A DNA stretch of 64,000 nucleotides from Oscillospiraceae bacterium (lineage in GTDB: Bacteria > Bacillota_A > Clostridia > Oscillospirales > Oscillospiraceae), in the NCBI GenBank assembly GCA_902789835.1, contig CADAPN010000001.1, positions 5,821 to 69,820 on the forward strand. Reading direction: 5' to 3'. How positions within the stretch are numbered: position 1 is the first letter of the stretch; the number at the start of each line of letters is the position of its first letter. Positions 46,244-54,971 of the stretch are shown in pieces. The notes under the pieces were generated by a model. It saw nothing but the letters and a program-made list of their open reading frames with translations, searched no databases and was not told where the DNA came from. Position numbers and translations under genes: made by a program.

Positions 46244-46345
46244 AAAAAAACAAAAACCTTACCCGAAAGGCAAGGCCAAAAAGACGGGAATACATTTCCC
46301 GCAGCAATATGGTTTATCCTTGCCGATCTCTCTGGGTCGCCTTAA
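46244..46345 (-). promoter_or_regulatory. PyrR-type transcription attenuator of the pyrE operon
   Basis: The - strand leader has GACCCAGAGAGATC (46325-46338), matching the PyrR-binding core CCNGNGAG. A GGCAAGG follows (complement of 46318-46324), then a small CGGGAA/TTCCCG hairpin, then CCTTGCC and GGGTAAGG with a long T-run (terminator 46244-46275). GGCAAGG is fully complementary to the 5' terminator arm CCTTGCC, giving an antiterminator. The PyrR-bound stem would release the terminator when UMP is high. Confidence 0.8.
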
Positions 46346-46355
46346 AGATGTGCTG

Positions 46356-46384
46356 ATTATATAGGCCGAACCGCGCTTTGTCAA
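46356..46384 (-). promoter_or_regulatory. Promoter of the pyr-pur operon
   Basis: On the - strand TTGACA (46379-46384), 17 bp, TATAAT (46356-46361). ATCGCCAG precedes the -35 box, exactly as at the pyrC promoter. Confidence 0.85.
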
Positions 46385-46436
46385 CTGGCGATTTATACAA
46401 ACTGTGTCATGCAGGAGAACAGTTATTATGAAGATT

Positions 46437-46471
46437 CCCATCTGCCATACGATTGCCGTATGACAGATGGG
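46437..46471. terminator. Hairpin between the pyr-pur promoter and the Cthe_2159-like gene
   Basis: CCCATCTG and CAGATGGG with inner ATACG/CGTAT form a long stem. An A-run follows on the + side, but no T-run follows on the - side, so it is a weak terminator for the gene that ends at 46488. Confidence 0.45.
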
Positions 46472-46487
46472 AAAAACGTATGAATCG

Positions 46488-47693
46488 TTACCCGCCGAAG
46501 GCACCGGGACCACCGGAGCCGCCCATCCCGCGGCGGCCTCCGCCCATGCCGCCGAAACCGCCGGGCTGCTGCCCTCCGAAGTCACTGTTTCCGTCCTGAG
46601 CCTGAGGGAAGCCGTTTCCGTCGCCGGAGACTCCGCCCGGGAAGTCGTCCATGTTCAGCCGGCCACCGCGGCCCATCCCGCCGAAGCCGCCCATGCCCAT
46701 CATCTGGTTCGGAATGCTGTCGACCTGCTGACCATTGATGATCACTGTGCCGCCAGTAAAAGTGACGCTTCCGTCGATGTCGAAGCTGGAATTGCCAGTG
46801 ATGTCAATGGTTCCGCCGGTGATGGCGAGGTCTCCGTTGGAATCGATGCCGTCCGTATCCCCGACTCCCATCACAATGGTGAGAGCGCCTCCGTTGATTT
46901 CGACCGCGGGCCGCGTCGTATCCGAGATCCAGGTGGCGTTGATGCGGTCGTCTCCCGCCTGAACGGAGACGGTTCCTCCACTGATGATGACGTTGGAGGC
47001 CTCCATTCCTTCGGTTCCCGCATTCAGCGTCAATACGCCGTTTTCCAGGGTGAGTGTGTCGTTTGCGCTGAGCGCTTTCCGGGCGGCGGTGACAGAGATT
47101 GTACCGCTTTTGATCTTCAGGTCATCCTTGCCGACGATTCCGTGACCGGCGGGGGAGTTGATCGTGAGGGCGCCGGTTCCCTTGATGGTGAGGTCATCCT
47201 TGGAGAAAATGACGGCGTCAATGTTATTTTCATCGGTCTGCACAAAGCTTCCTCCGTTGTCGAGCGTGCTGGCAGTGCTGTCCTTCAGGCTGATCACGAC
47301 TTTGTCCGCGGAACGGACATAGATGGCGGCGGAACCGGAACTCGTGATGCTGACACCGTCCAGAATCAGACGGACGCGGTTTTCCTTGGCGGTGTCCACA
47401 CAGATCTGTCCGTCAGACAGAGAGCCGGTGAGGGTATAGCTGCCCGCGTCAACGATGGTGACGGTGCTGCCGGAGAAGATGACGCTGCTGCAGGAACTGC
47501 TGCTCTGCGCGTCGCTGAGCAGGATGCTGTATTCGGGAAGATCTTCGTCTTCCGCACCTGCCCCGCTGCTCTCGGCCTGTGCTTCCGGACCGGTCATCGT
47601 CAGCATCAGGGACAGAAAGAGCATAAGCGTCAACAGGAAGGGGAGACCGCGAAGAAAGACCGGCCCGCTGCTCTTGCGGTTGCGTTTTGTCAT
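46488..47693 (-). CDS. Cthe_2159-like carbohydrate-binding beta-helix protein
   Basis: 401 residues. A signal peptide is followed by tandem parallel beta-helix-type repeats (VIISGGTVSVQAGDD, LAITGGTIDITGN, VTFTGGTVIINGQQ), typical of the Cthe_2159/DUF4353 family that binds acidic polysaccharides. The C-terminal 70 residues are Gly/Met/Arg-rich (GGFGGMGRGG, GGMGGGRRGMGG). It is probably secreted or wall-associated. It lies 17 bp after the DUF4956 gene and forms a three-gene cluster with it and a VTC-domain protein, a combination seen in many Bacillota. The ligand here is unknown. Confidence 0.85.
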   Translation of the reverse strand: MTKRNRKSSGPVFLRGLPFLLTLMLFLSLMLTMTGPEAQAESSGAGAEDEDLPEYSILLSDAQSSSSCSSVIFSGSTVTIVDAGSYTLTGSLSDGQICVDTAKENRVRLILDGVSITSSGSAAIYVRSADKVVISLKDSTASTLDNGGSFVQTDENNIDAVIFSKDDLTIKGTGALTINSPAGHGIVGKDDLKIKSGTISVTAARKALSANDTLTLENGVLTLNAGTEGMEASNVIISGGTVSVQAGDDRINATWISDTTRPAVEINGGALTIVMGVGDTDGIDSNGDLAITGGTIDITGNSSFDIDGSVTFTGGTVIINGQQVDSIPNQMMGMGGFGGMGRGGRLNMDDFPGGVSGDGNGFPQAQDGNSDFGGQQPGGFGGMGGGRRGMGGSGGPGAFGG

Positions 47694-47710
47694 GGCTGGG
47701 AATCCTCCTT

Positions 47711-48406
47711 TTACAGTTCGCTGCCTTCGCAGCGGGCAGCGAGATTGATTTCAAGATTTCCGTTCCGGCAGCGCAGCTCGTCGATCATGGCTTTTTCGGT
47801 ACAGGGGCGCAGCATGCGCAGCTCGTAGCTCAGGCGGTTCAGAGAGCCGAGATTGGTGGTTTTTACCCGGACCAGTCTGGCGCCGGACGTGTAACGGTTG
47901 AAAATATCATCGAATAAGCCCGCGTATTCCAGATCTTCGGGAATAGTGATCTGCAGGGTTTTCTCCGCTTCTTCGTCTCCGGCGTCCGGGAAGATGAGGC
48001 GGGTGAAGAGCGCATACATCGCACAGAGGATCACGGTGAACAGGGCGGCCAGAAGTGGGAAGCCCATTCCGCAGGCAAGGCCGATCGCCATGGAGATGAA
48101 GACGGAGACGATTTCTTTTCCCGTACCGGGCGCGGAACGGAAGCGAACCAGGGAAAAGGTGCCGGCTACGGCCACGCCCGCGCCGATGCTGCTGCTGACC
48201 ATCAGGATGACGACGGAGACGACCGCGGGGAGAAGGGAGAGCGTCAACGCAAAGCTGCGGCTGCAGTGCTCAATGGAGCGGTAGAGCAGGGCGTAGACAA
48301 GACCGAGGATCAGCGCCGAGGTGATGATTGCCAGAAAGACCGGCAGTGTGACCGAAGAGCTGCCGCTGTAGAGGGCGGTAAAAATGGTATCAAGCACAGG
48401 AAACAC
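47711..48406 (-). CDS. DUF4956 membrane protein
   Basis: 231 residues. Four or five hydrophobic helices lie in the first 140 residues (VFLAIITSALILGLVYALLY, GAGVAVAGTFSLVRFRSAPGT, MAIGLACGMGFPLLAALFTVIL). A cytoplasmic C-terminal domain of about 90 residues follows. The FSLVRFRSAPGTGKEI motif is typical of DUF4956. The family usually neighbours VTC-type polyphosphate polymerase genes, as here, and its role is not established. It overlaps the VTC gene by 17 bp. Confidence 0.88.
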   Translation of the reverse strand: MFPVLDTIFTALYSGSSSVTLPVFLAIITSALILGLVYALLYRSIEHCSRSFALTLSLLPAVVSVVILMVSSSIGAGVAVAGTFSLVRFRSAPGTGKEIVSVFISMAIGLACGMGFPLLAALFTVILCAMYALFTRLIFPDAGDEEAEKTLQITIPEDLEYAGLFDDIFNRYTSGARLVRVKTTNLGSLNRLSYELRMLRPCTEKAMIDELRCRNGNLEINLAARCEGSEL

Positions 48407-49106
48407 CTCTCATTTTATAATTGTTCAGCATGGCGGTATAAGCCGAGCCATATTTGGAAAAACTGGTTTTACGGATCTCTGCTTCGTTGAGCAGGGAGAC
48501 AAGCCACATCGGAATTGCGGAAGCGGTTTTGATCTCCAGCAGGGACTCGCCGGCGCCGAGAATACTATGGCCGCAGGGGAGGGCGGAGAGACTGCAGTCT
48601 TCCGTCTGCCAGAGAATGTTGCGGTCAAAGGTGAGACGGAGTTCCGGATCAATACGGTCAAACCAGGCGTTCCGGTCATAGCTGATATGCGCAGCCGGGA
48701 TCAGATCCCGGTAGCTGTGACAGAACCAGTCGATTTCTCTGCCGATCTGCGTATCAGACGGCATTGCAATTTCACCATGCATATAGGCTTCGGCCAGATC
48801 CAGCGGAAGTGAAATCCTGCGCTTGTATACCACGCCGTCGTACTTTTTCTTCAGCTCCAGAAAGACAGAATCGTTCCCGCAGACCGGACCGTAGCTGCGC
48901 ATCCGGATCTTTTCCTTGTAGACCGGACGCTCCAGGGAACGCCGGACCAGAAGGTAATCGGGGGTGTCGTAATAGATGTTGCAGATCGTGCTTTCCCCGT
49001 GCTCATCCGGACGCATCCGGTCCTGGATCGCCCGTTCAAGAAAACGGCGCTGGCCTATATTTAAAAGAAACTTCATTTCGTGACGTTCAAAAATTGCACC
49101 GGACAT
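48390..49106 (-). CDS. VTC-domain (polyphosphate polymerase-type) protein
   Basis: 238 residues. The tunnel residues of the VTC catalytic domain are visible: FERHEMKFLLN at the start, ICNIYYDTPDYLLVRRSLERPVYKEKIRMRSYG with alternating basic residues, VFLELKKKYDGVVYKRR, and a late ILEIKTASAIP acidic strand. In yeast Vtc4 this domain makes polyphosphate from ATP; bacterial relatives in this gene cluster are annotated the same way without much testing. No SPX domain is present. The gene is first in the VTC-DUF4956-Cthe_2159 operon; its promoter has an 11-bp direct repeat. Confidence 0.85.
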   Translation of the reverse strand: MSGAIFERHEMKFLLNIGQRRFLERAIQDRMRPDEHGESTICNIYYDTPDYLLVRRSLERPVYKEKIRMRSYGPVCGNDSVFLELKKKYDGVVYKRRISLPLDLAEAYMHGEIAMPSDTQIGREIDWFCHSYRDLIPAAHISYDRNAWFDRIDPELRLTFDRNILWQTEDCSLSALPCGHSILGAGESLLEIKTASAIPMWLVSLLNEAEIRKTSFSKYGSAYTAMLNNYKMRGVSCA

Positions 49107-49136
49107 AACATGTACCTCTTTTCCTGTGATGAGCAG

Positions 49137-49168
49137 AGTATAACAGCGGAAACTTAGAGGAAACTTAG
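49137..49168 (-). promoter_or_regulatory. VTC operon promoter with 11-bp-spaced direct repeat
   Basis: The - strand -10 box is TATACT (49137-49142). CTAAGTTTCC occurs twice (complements of 49148-49157 and 49159-49168) with an 11-bp period, covering the -35 position, which lacks a consensus. This resembles binding sites of OmpR/PhoB-type response regulators. Confidence 0.5.
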
Positions 49169-49303
49169 GAAGAATTTGAACAAACTGAAAACAGGCGCAG
49201 ACGGCAAAAGCAGGAAGAATGAAGGTTCATCCTGCCTGCCGATGCCGTGAAAAACTCCTGCATTTTCCTTGCGGCGGGTGTGCGTCCGCAAAACATCATA
49301 ACA

Positions 49304-49341
49304 GCAGAAAACCTGTCCGTTTTCGGGACAGGTCTTCTGCT
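49304..49341 (-). terminator. Terminator of the pyrC-pyrF operon
   Basis: On the - strand ACCTGTCC (complement of 49326-49333 side) and GGACAGGT form the stem within a longer GCAGAAG/TTCTGC pairing, followed by TTTTCTGC. Confidence 0.75.
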
Positions 49342-49386
49342 TGCTCAAAGAACAGCAATGTCGTATTTTCTCATTTGGGCAGGAGC

Positions 49387-50100
49387 TTACAGAAATTCCT
49401 TTCTGCAGCGATGCCAGGCGGCGACGGGATCCGCGGCTGCCGTGATGGGGCGGCCGACGACGATAAAGTCGCTTCCCAGTTCTTTCGCCTGTGCCGGGGT
49501 GGTGACGCGCTTCTGGTCTCCCTTGTCGCCGTCTGTGAACCGCACCCCCGGTGTCACGGTGAGAAAGCCATCGCCGCAGGCCTGATGCACCTTCCCCGCC
49601 TCAAGCGGCGAGCAGACCACGCCGTCGAGGCCGGCGGCCGCGGCGTTCTTTGCATAGGCGATCACGACCTCGTCGATGGGATGCGGAATAAGGAGCTCCT
49701 GCTCCATGCTCTGCTGGTCCGTGCTGGTGAGCTGCGTCACCGCGATCAGCAGCGGCCTGCTTCCGTCCGGCCTGGTCAGGCCCTCAAGCGCGGCCTCCAT
49801 CATGGCCCTGGTGCCCGCGGCGTGCAGGTTCACAATATCCGCGCCAAGGCCGGAGAGCACGCGCATGGCCTTTTTTACGGTGTTTGGAATGTCATGCAGC
49901 TTCAGATCGAGAAACACCCGGTGCCCGCGCGCCTTGAGCTGACGGACGATGTCCGGTCCCGCGGCGTAGTACAGCTCCATTCCGATCTTGACGAAGGGCC
50001 GCTCGTCTCCGAACTTCCCGAGAAACACCATCGTTTCCTCAGCCGACGCGAAATCGCAGGCGACGATCACATCGCGTGCTCCATTGAGTTTATCTGTCAT
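49387..50100 (-). CDS. pyrF: Orotidine 5'-phosphate decarboxylase
   Basis: 237 residues from ATG 50100, with AGGAGGAG upstream. The catalytic DxKxxD element is in FLDLKLHDIPNTV. Other family signs are VIVACDFASAEE at the start, FVKIGMELYYAAGP, and the phosphate-loop region DFIVVGRPITAAADP. It decarboxylates OMP to UMP. It overlaps pyrD by 11 bp and is the last gene of the second pyrimidine operon. Confidence 0.97.
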   Translation of the reverse strand: MTDKLNGARDVIVACDFASAEETMVFLGKFGDERPFVKIGMELYYAAGPDIVRQLKARGHRVFLDLKLHDIPNTVKKAMRVLSGLGADIVNLHAAGTRAMMEAALEGLTRPDGSRPLLIAVTQLTSTDQQSMEQELLIPHPIDEVVIAYAKNAAAAGLDGVVCSPLEAGKVHQACGDGFLTVTPGVRFTDGDKGDQKRVTTPAQAKELGSDFIVVGRPITAAADPVAAWHRCRKEFL

Positions 50101-51007
50101 GTGCTCCTCCTGTAATATCTTTGAGTTCCCGGATCCCGTAGCGGTCCATGGCCTCCGGCAGCGCCTCGATGATCTTCGGGCAGGCCAGCGGGTCGCGCAG
50201 GTTTGCCGCGCCGACTTCCACGGCCGTTGCCCCGGCAAGCATCATCTCGATCACATCCTCGGCGCTCGAAATGCCGCCGAGACCCACGATGGGGATCTTC
50301 ACCGCCTCATACACCTGCCACACGGCACGCAGGGCGATGGGGAAGACCGCGGGGCCGGAGAGTCCCCCGGTGACGTTTTTCAGCACCGGCCGCCGGGTTT
50401 TGAGGTCGATGCGCAGGGCGGTGACTGTATTGATGAGGCTGAGTCCGTCCGCCCCCGCCCCCTCGCAGGCTCTCGCAATCTCGGTGATATCCGTGACATT
50501 CGGCGTAAGCTTCATAATCACAGGCTTCTTTGTGACCTTCCGCACCGCCGCCGTGACGGCCGCGGCCTGTTTCGGATCGGTCCCGAAGCTCATGCCTCCG
50601 CCGTGTACGTTGGGACAGCTGATGTTGACCTCCAGCCAGCCGACCGACTCGTCCTGTTCCAGCATGGCACAGGTTGTGGCATAATCGTCTATGGAAAAGC
50701 CGCTGATGTTGGCCATCACCGGTTTATGAAAGCGCCGGCGCAGGGCCGGAAGCTCCTCGCGGAGCACCGCTTCCGCCCCGGGATTCTGAAGTCCGACTGC
50801 GTTGAGCATCCCGAACGGTGCTTCGGCGATTCGCGGAAGGGGATTGCCCTCGCGCGGAAAGAGCGTGGTTCCCTTGAAGGAGAGACTCCCCAGAACATCC
50901 AGATCATAGAATTCGGAGAATTCCTTCCCATACCCGAAGGTGCCGGAAGCGGGAATGACGGGGTTATCCAGCGCTATACCGCAGAGCGTCACGCTTAGTC
51001 TTCCCAT
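50090..51007 (-). CDS. pyrD: Dihydroorotate dehydrogenase, NAD-linked catalytic subunit (PyrDB)
   Basis: 305 residues from ATG 51007, with AAGGAGGAT upstream. It begins RLSVTLCGIALDNPVIPASGTFGYG, then LEVNISCPNVHGGG with the catalytic Cys, VIMKLTPNVTDI with the Lys, and GLGGISSAEDVIEMMLAGATAVEVGAAN for FMN phosphate. This is class 1B, which needs the PyrK subunit encoded directly upstream. The genes overlap by 13 bp. It oxidises dihydroorotate in the cytoplasm. Confidence 0.96.
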   Translation of the reverse strand: MGRLSVTLCGIALDNPVIPASGTFGYGKEFSEFYDLDVLGSLSFKGTTLFPREGNPLPRIAEAPFGMLNAVGLQNPGAEAVLREELPALRRRFHKPVMANISGFSIDDYATTCAMLEQDESVGWLEVNISCPNVHGGGMSFGTDPKQAAAVTAAVRKVTKKPVIMKLTPNVTDITEIARACEGAGADGLSLINTVTALRIDLKTRRPVLKNVTGGLSGPAVFPIALRAVWQVYEAVKIPIVGLGGISSAEDVIEMMLAGATAVEVGAANLRDPLACPKIIEALPEAMDRYGIRELKDITGGAHDR

Positions 51008-51792
51008 ACCAGATCCTCCTTCCCGAACACCGGACCGTCCTTGCAGACCCGCTTCATCCCGTCGCGGGTCTTCTTCGCACAGCCCATGCACGCCCCGAAG
51101 CCGCAGCCCATACGCACATCGAAGGCAACCTGGCCTCCGGTCTTCTCCCACCTGCAGAGCTCGGTCATGACGGCCTCCGAGCCGCAGGCGTAAAAGTAGT
51201 CATGATCTGTCTTCTCAAGGGCGGCAAACAGATCCTTAGTGTATTGAACATCCAGTCCGGGGAAGAGTTCAGCGCCGAAACGGCTGGCTTCCTCGCGAAA
51301 CCCCAGCAGGACCGACGGCCTGACGCCGCAAGACACAAGTCTTTTTGCAAGCCCTGCCATCGGCGAGAGCCCGCTGCCGCAGCCGACAAGCACCGGGGTC
51401 CGGCTCTCGGGCCGGATCTTAAACCCGTTTCCAAGCCCGATCAGGATCTCAAGCTCTGCCCCGGGCTCCAGGGAATGAAGGAGTTCCGTTCCGGAGCCGA
51501 CGCGTTCGATCAGCAGCGTGAGCCAGCCTTCGCCCCAGTCGCAGACCGAGAAGGGCCGGCGCAGGAACTTCCCCGGCACCGCGACGGAAACAAACTGCCC
51601 CGGGGCCGCGATGGCCGAGGTGTCGCCTGCAAGGCGCAGCAGATGCACCGTTGCGCTGAGGACACGGTTCTCCGTGAGGCGGAAACGACCGTCCCGGGCT
51701 GACCCGGGAGAAGACAGCGGGGACGGTTCTTGCTGTCTTGATGAAGACAGAAGAACCGTCCCTCTGTCTTCACACTTTTCGTTGATCTTCAT
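50995..51792 (-). CDS. pyrK: Dihydroorotate dehydrogenase electron-transfer subunit PyrK with extended N-terminus
   Basis: 265 residues. The FAD domain (PGQFVSVAVPGKFLRRPFSVCD), the NAD-binding GCGSGLSPMAGLAK and the 2Fe-2S cysteines (MGCGFGACMGCAKK and later VCKDGPVF) are intact. The conserved domain starts only at about residue 35. Residues 8-34 are encoded by a long palindrome with the look of a REP element, which makes the N-terminus foreign and Arg/Ser/Pro-rich. The start ATG overlaps the carB stop by 4 bp, and no later start with a good ribosome binding site is visible. PyrK passes electrons from PyrD to NAD. Confidence 0.92.
   Translation of the reverse strand: MKINEKCEDRGTVLLSSSRQQEPSPLSSPGSARDGRFRLTENRVLSATVHLLRLAGDTSAIAAPGQFVSVAVPGKFLRRPFSVCDWGEGWLTLLIERVGSGTELLHSLEPGAELEILIGLGNGFKIRPESRTPVLVGCGSGLSPMAGLAKRLVSCGVRPSVLLGFREEASRFGAELFPGLDVQYTKDLFAALEKTDHDYFYACGSEAVMTELCRWEKTGGQVAFDVRMGCGFGACMGCAKKTRDGMKRVCKDGPVFGKEDLVWED
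51692..51771 (-). repeat. REP-like palindrome inserted in-frame in pyrK
   Basis: Bases 51710-51771 form a near-perfect inverted repeat: GAAGACAG, GGGACGGTTCTT and CTGTCTT on one arm and their complements on the other, around GATG. A second palindrome TCCCGGG/CCCGGGA (51692-51709) adjoins it. The GGGACGGTTCTT core is like repeats often found between genes in Clostridia and associated with IS200-like REP transposases; no such transposase is in the window. Confidence 0.8.
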
Positions 51793-54700
51793 CTTCCGCT
51801 GTCGATGGTGCTGACGGTGATGGTTGTCTCCTCCAGCACGTCCAGCAGCACCCGCACCGTGTCGAGAGAGGTGAAGATCGTCACGTTGTTCTCCGTGGCA
51901 CAGCGGCGGATGATCACGCCGTCCTCCAGGTGTTTGCCGCTGTGGATTGCGCGGGTATTGATGATGTAGCTGACATAGCCCGCACGGATGGAATCGAGGA
52001 TCTCTTCGCTTCCTTCGCTGATTTTATGACGCACACGGGTACGGATCCCGTTTTCCTTGAGAAAGCGGGCGGTTCCGGGTGTGGCCTCAATGTTGAAGCC
52101 CATGTCATAGAACCTTCGTACCAGCGGCAGCGCCTCTTCACGATCCTCCCGCGCAACCGTAACAAAGACGGTGCCGTAGTTCTGCAGTTTCATGCCCGAG
52201 GCCTGCAGGGCCTTGTACATGGCGCGGCTGATCTTGTCGTCATAGCCGATGGCCTCGCCGGTGGACTTCATCTCCGGCGAGAGGTAGGCGTCCAGACCCT
52301 TGATCTTGTTCCAGGAGAAAACCGGGACCTTGACATAGTGACGTTTGCGTTCTTCTGGATAGAGGTCAAAGATTCCCTGTTCCTTCAGGCTCTTGCCGAG
52401 AATCACTTCGGTTGCGATGTCCGCGAGGGAATAACCCGTGGCCTTCGAGAGGAAGGGCACCGTGCGGGAGGACCTGGGGTTTACCTCGATGATGTAGACG
52501 TTCTCCTCCTTGTCCACGATGAACTGGATGTTATAGAGGCCGACGATCCCGATCCCGAGTCCCAGCTTCTTTGCGTACTGGAGAATGATCCCCTTGACCC
52601 GGTTGGAGATGGAGAAGGCCGGATACACGCTGATGGAGTCGCCGGAGTGCACTCCCGTGCGTTCCACCAGCTCCATGATCCCCGGCACGAACACGTCGCG
52701 TCCGTCGCAGATCGCGTCGACCTCGACTTCCTTGCCCTGGATGTACTTATCCACCAGCACGGGCTTGTCCGCGTCGATCTCCACCGCGGTCTTGAGGTAG
52801 TGGCGCAGCATGTCCTCGCTTGCGACGATCTCCATGGCGCGTCCGCCCAGCACGAAGCTCGGCCGCACCAGCACCGGGTACCCGATCTCGGCCGCAGCGC
52901 GGACGCCGTCCTCGATGTTCGTGACGGCGCAGCCCATGGGCTGGGGAATGTTGAGGTCCAGCAGGATCTTCTCAAAACTGTCGCGGTTCTCGGCCCGCTC
53001 GATGGCGGCGCAGTCGGTCCCGACGATCTTTACGCCCCGGTCCATGAGCGGCTGGGCGAGGTTGATGGCGGTCTGCCCACCCAGGGAGGCGATGACGCCC
53101 TCAGGCTGCTCAAAGTCGAGGATTGCCATCACGTCTTCCGGTGTCAGCGGCTCGAAATACAGCTTGTCACCGGTGGTGTAGTCCGTCGAGACGGTCTCGG
53201 GATTGTTGTTGATGATGATCGCCTCATAGTCCGCCCGTTTGATGGTCTGCACCGCGTGCACCGTGGAATAGTCGAACTCCACGCCCTGACCGATGCGAAT
53301 AGGCCCAGCGCCCAGAACCACGATCTTACGCTTGTCCGTGAGCCTGCTGTCATTCTTCCCGCTGTACGAGGAGTAGAGATAGGCGATGTATTTTCCGGTG
53401 TGCAGCGTATCCACCATCCGGAATACCGGCGTGATGCCGAGCTTCTTCCTGCGGGCATAGAGCTCCGTTTCCTCCAGATGCCAGGCCTTCGCGATCCACC
53501 GGTCCGAAAAACCCATCTTCTTGGCTTCGAGCAGGGTTTCCGCGTCGTTTACGTTCTCCCGGAGCTTCCGCTCCATCCCGACGATCTTCTGAAGCGACTC
53601 CAGGAACAGCTCCGTGATCATCGTGACCTCATGCAGCTTCTCGATGGAAACGCCCCTGCGCAGCAGCTCCATAATTGCGAAAATGTTGTCGTCCCGGAAG
53701 ACGCGGATATACTCCATGAGCTCCTCATCCGTGCAGCTGTCAAACTTCGCGTTGTGCAGATGATAGACCCCTGTCTCCAGGCTGCGGACGCTCTTGAGGA
53801 AGCATTCTTCCAGATTCGAGCCGATTCCCATGACCTCTCCGGTGGCTTTCATCTGGGTCCCGAGGGTGTTCGGCGCATCCGGGAACTTGTCGAAGGGGAA
53901 GCGCGGGAACTTTGCCACGATGTAGTCGAGAGACGGCTCCATGGCGGCGGTGCCGCCCGCAACGGGGATCTCCTCCAGGGCCATGCCCATGGCAATCTTG
54001 GCCGTCACCCGCGCGATGGGATAGCCGCTGGCCTTGGACGCCAGGGCGGAGGAACGCGAGACTCTGGGGTTGACTTCGATGAGGTAGTATTCCGAGGTCT
54101 CCGGATGCAGGGCAAACTGCACGTTGCACCCGCCCTCGATCTTCAACTCGCGGATGATCTTCAGGGCACTGTCGTTGAGCATCTTCAGGTCATGCTCGTT
54201 CAGGCTCAGAATGGGCGCCACGACGATGGAGTCGCCCGTATGCACCCCCACCGGGTCCACGTTCTCCATCCCGCAGATGGTGATTGCATGGTCGTTGGAG
54301 TCGCGCATGACCTCAAACTCGATCTCTTTATATCCCTTTACGCTCTTCTCGATGAGAACCTGATGAACGGGGGAGAGCCGGAAGGCATTGGTGCCGATCT
54401 CGACGAGCTCTTCTTCATTGTTCGCAAAACCGCCGCCGGTTCCGCCGAGGGTAAAGGCAGGCCTCAGCACCACGGGATAGCCGATGTGCTCCGCCGCCGC
54501 CTTGGCTTCATCCAGGTTGTAGGTGATCTCGGAGGGAATGACCGGCTCTCCGATGCTCTGGCACATCTCTTTGAAGAGCTCCCGGTCCTCGGCCCGCTCG
54601 ATGGAGGAGGAGCTGGTGCCGAGCAGTTTTGTGCCGCATTCCCGAAGAATCCCTTTCCGCTCCAGCTGCATCGCGAGATTCAGGCCCGTCTGCCCGCCGA

Positions 54701-54968
54701 TGCCGGGAACAATGGCGTCCGGCCGTTCATAGCGCAGGATCTTCGCTACATACTCCAGGGTCAGGGGCTCCATGTAGACCTTGTCGGCGATGACGGTATC
54801 GGTCATGATGGTGGCGGGGTTTGAGTTGACAAGCACGACCTCATAGCCTTCCTCACGCAGCGCGAGGCAGGCCTGGGTTCCGGCATAGTCAAATTCGGCG
54901 GCCTGGCCGATCACGATGGGACCGGAGCCGATGATCAGAACTTTTTTCACATCCGTACGTTTTGCCAT
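51789..54968 (-). CDS. carB: Carbamoyl-phosphate synthase large subunit
   Basis: 1059 residues, normal for CarB. Two homologous ATP-grasp halves are seen: the start KKVLIIGSGPIVIGQAAEFDYAGTQA recurs near residue 555 as RKIVVLGAGPIRIGQGVEFDYSTVHAV, and ITEV-like VNPRVSRSSALASKASGYPIA is mirrored by EVNPRSSRTVPFLSKATGY. A C-terminal MGS-type regulatory domain follows. It makes carbamoyl phosphate for PyrB. It lies 3 bp after pyrC and overlaps pyrK by 4 bp. No carA is adjacent; the glutaminase subunit must be outside the window or absent. Confidence 0.97.
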   Translation of the reverse strand: MAKRTDVKKVLIIGSGPIVIGQAAEFDYAGTQACLALREEGYEVVLVNSNPATIMTDTVIADKVYMEPLTLEYVAKILRYERPDAIVPGIGGQTGLNLAMQLERKGILRECGTKLLGTSSSSIERAEDRELFKEMCQSIGEPVIPSEITYNLDEAKAAAEHIGYPVVLRPAFTLGGTGGGFANNEEELVEIGTNAFRLSPVHQVLIEKSVKGYKEIEFEVMRDSNDHAITICGMENVDPVGVHTGDSIVVAPILSLNEHDLKMLNDSALKIIRELKIEGGCNVQFALHPETSEYYLIEVNPRVSRSSALASKASGYPIARVTAKIAMGMALEEIPVAGGTAAMEPSLDYIVAKFPRFPFDKFPDAPNTLGTQMKATGEVMGIGSNLEECFLKSVRSLETGVYHLHNAKFDSCTDEELMEYIRVFRDDNIFAIMELLRRGVSIEKLHEVTMITELFLESLQKIVGMERKLRENVNDAETLLEAKKMGFSDRWIAKAWHLEETELYARRKKLGITPVFRMVDTLHTGKYIAYLYSSYSGKNDSRLTDKRKIVVLGAGPIRIGQGVEFDYSTVHAVQTIKRADYEAIIINNNPETVSTDYTTGDKLYFEPLTPEDVMAILDFEQPEGVIASLGGQTAINLAQPLMDRGVKIVGTDCAAIERAENRDSFEKILLDLNIPQPMGCAVTNIEDGVRAAAEIGYPVLVRPSFVLGGRAMEIVASEDMLRHYLKTAVEIDADKPVLVDKYIQGKEVEVDAICDGRDVFVPGIMELVERTGVHSGDSISVYPAFSISNRVKGIILQYAKKLGLGIGIVGLYNIQFIVDKEENVYIIEVNPRSSRTVPFLSKATGYSLADIATEVILGKSLKEQGIFDLYPEERKRHYVKVPVFSWNKIKGLDAYLSPEMKSTGEAIGYDDKISRAMYKALQASGMKLQNYGTVFVTVAREDREEALPLVRRFYDMGFNIEATPGTARFLKENGIRTRVRHKISEGSEEILDSIRAGYVSYIINTRAIHSGKHLEDGVIIRRCATENNVTIFTSLDTVRVLLDVLEETTITVSTIDSGR

Positions 54969-54971
54969 AAG

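Noticed and set aside
51930..54824. A 964-codon open frame on the + strand
   Set aside because: It is antisense to carB, follows its codon periodicity, and shows no recognisable domain or ribosome binding site.
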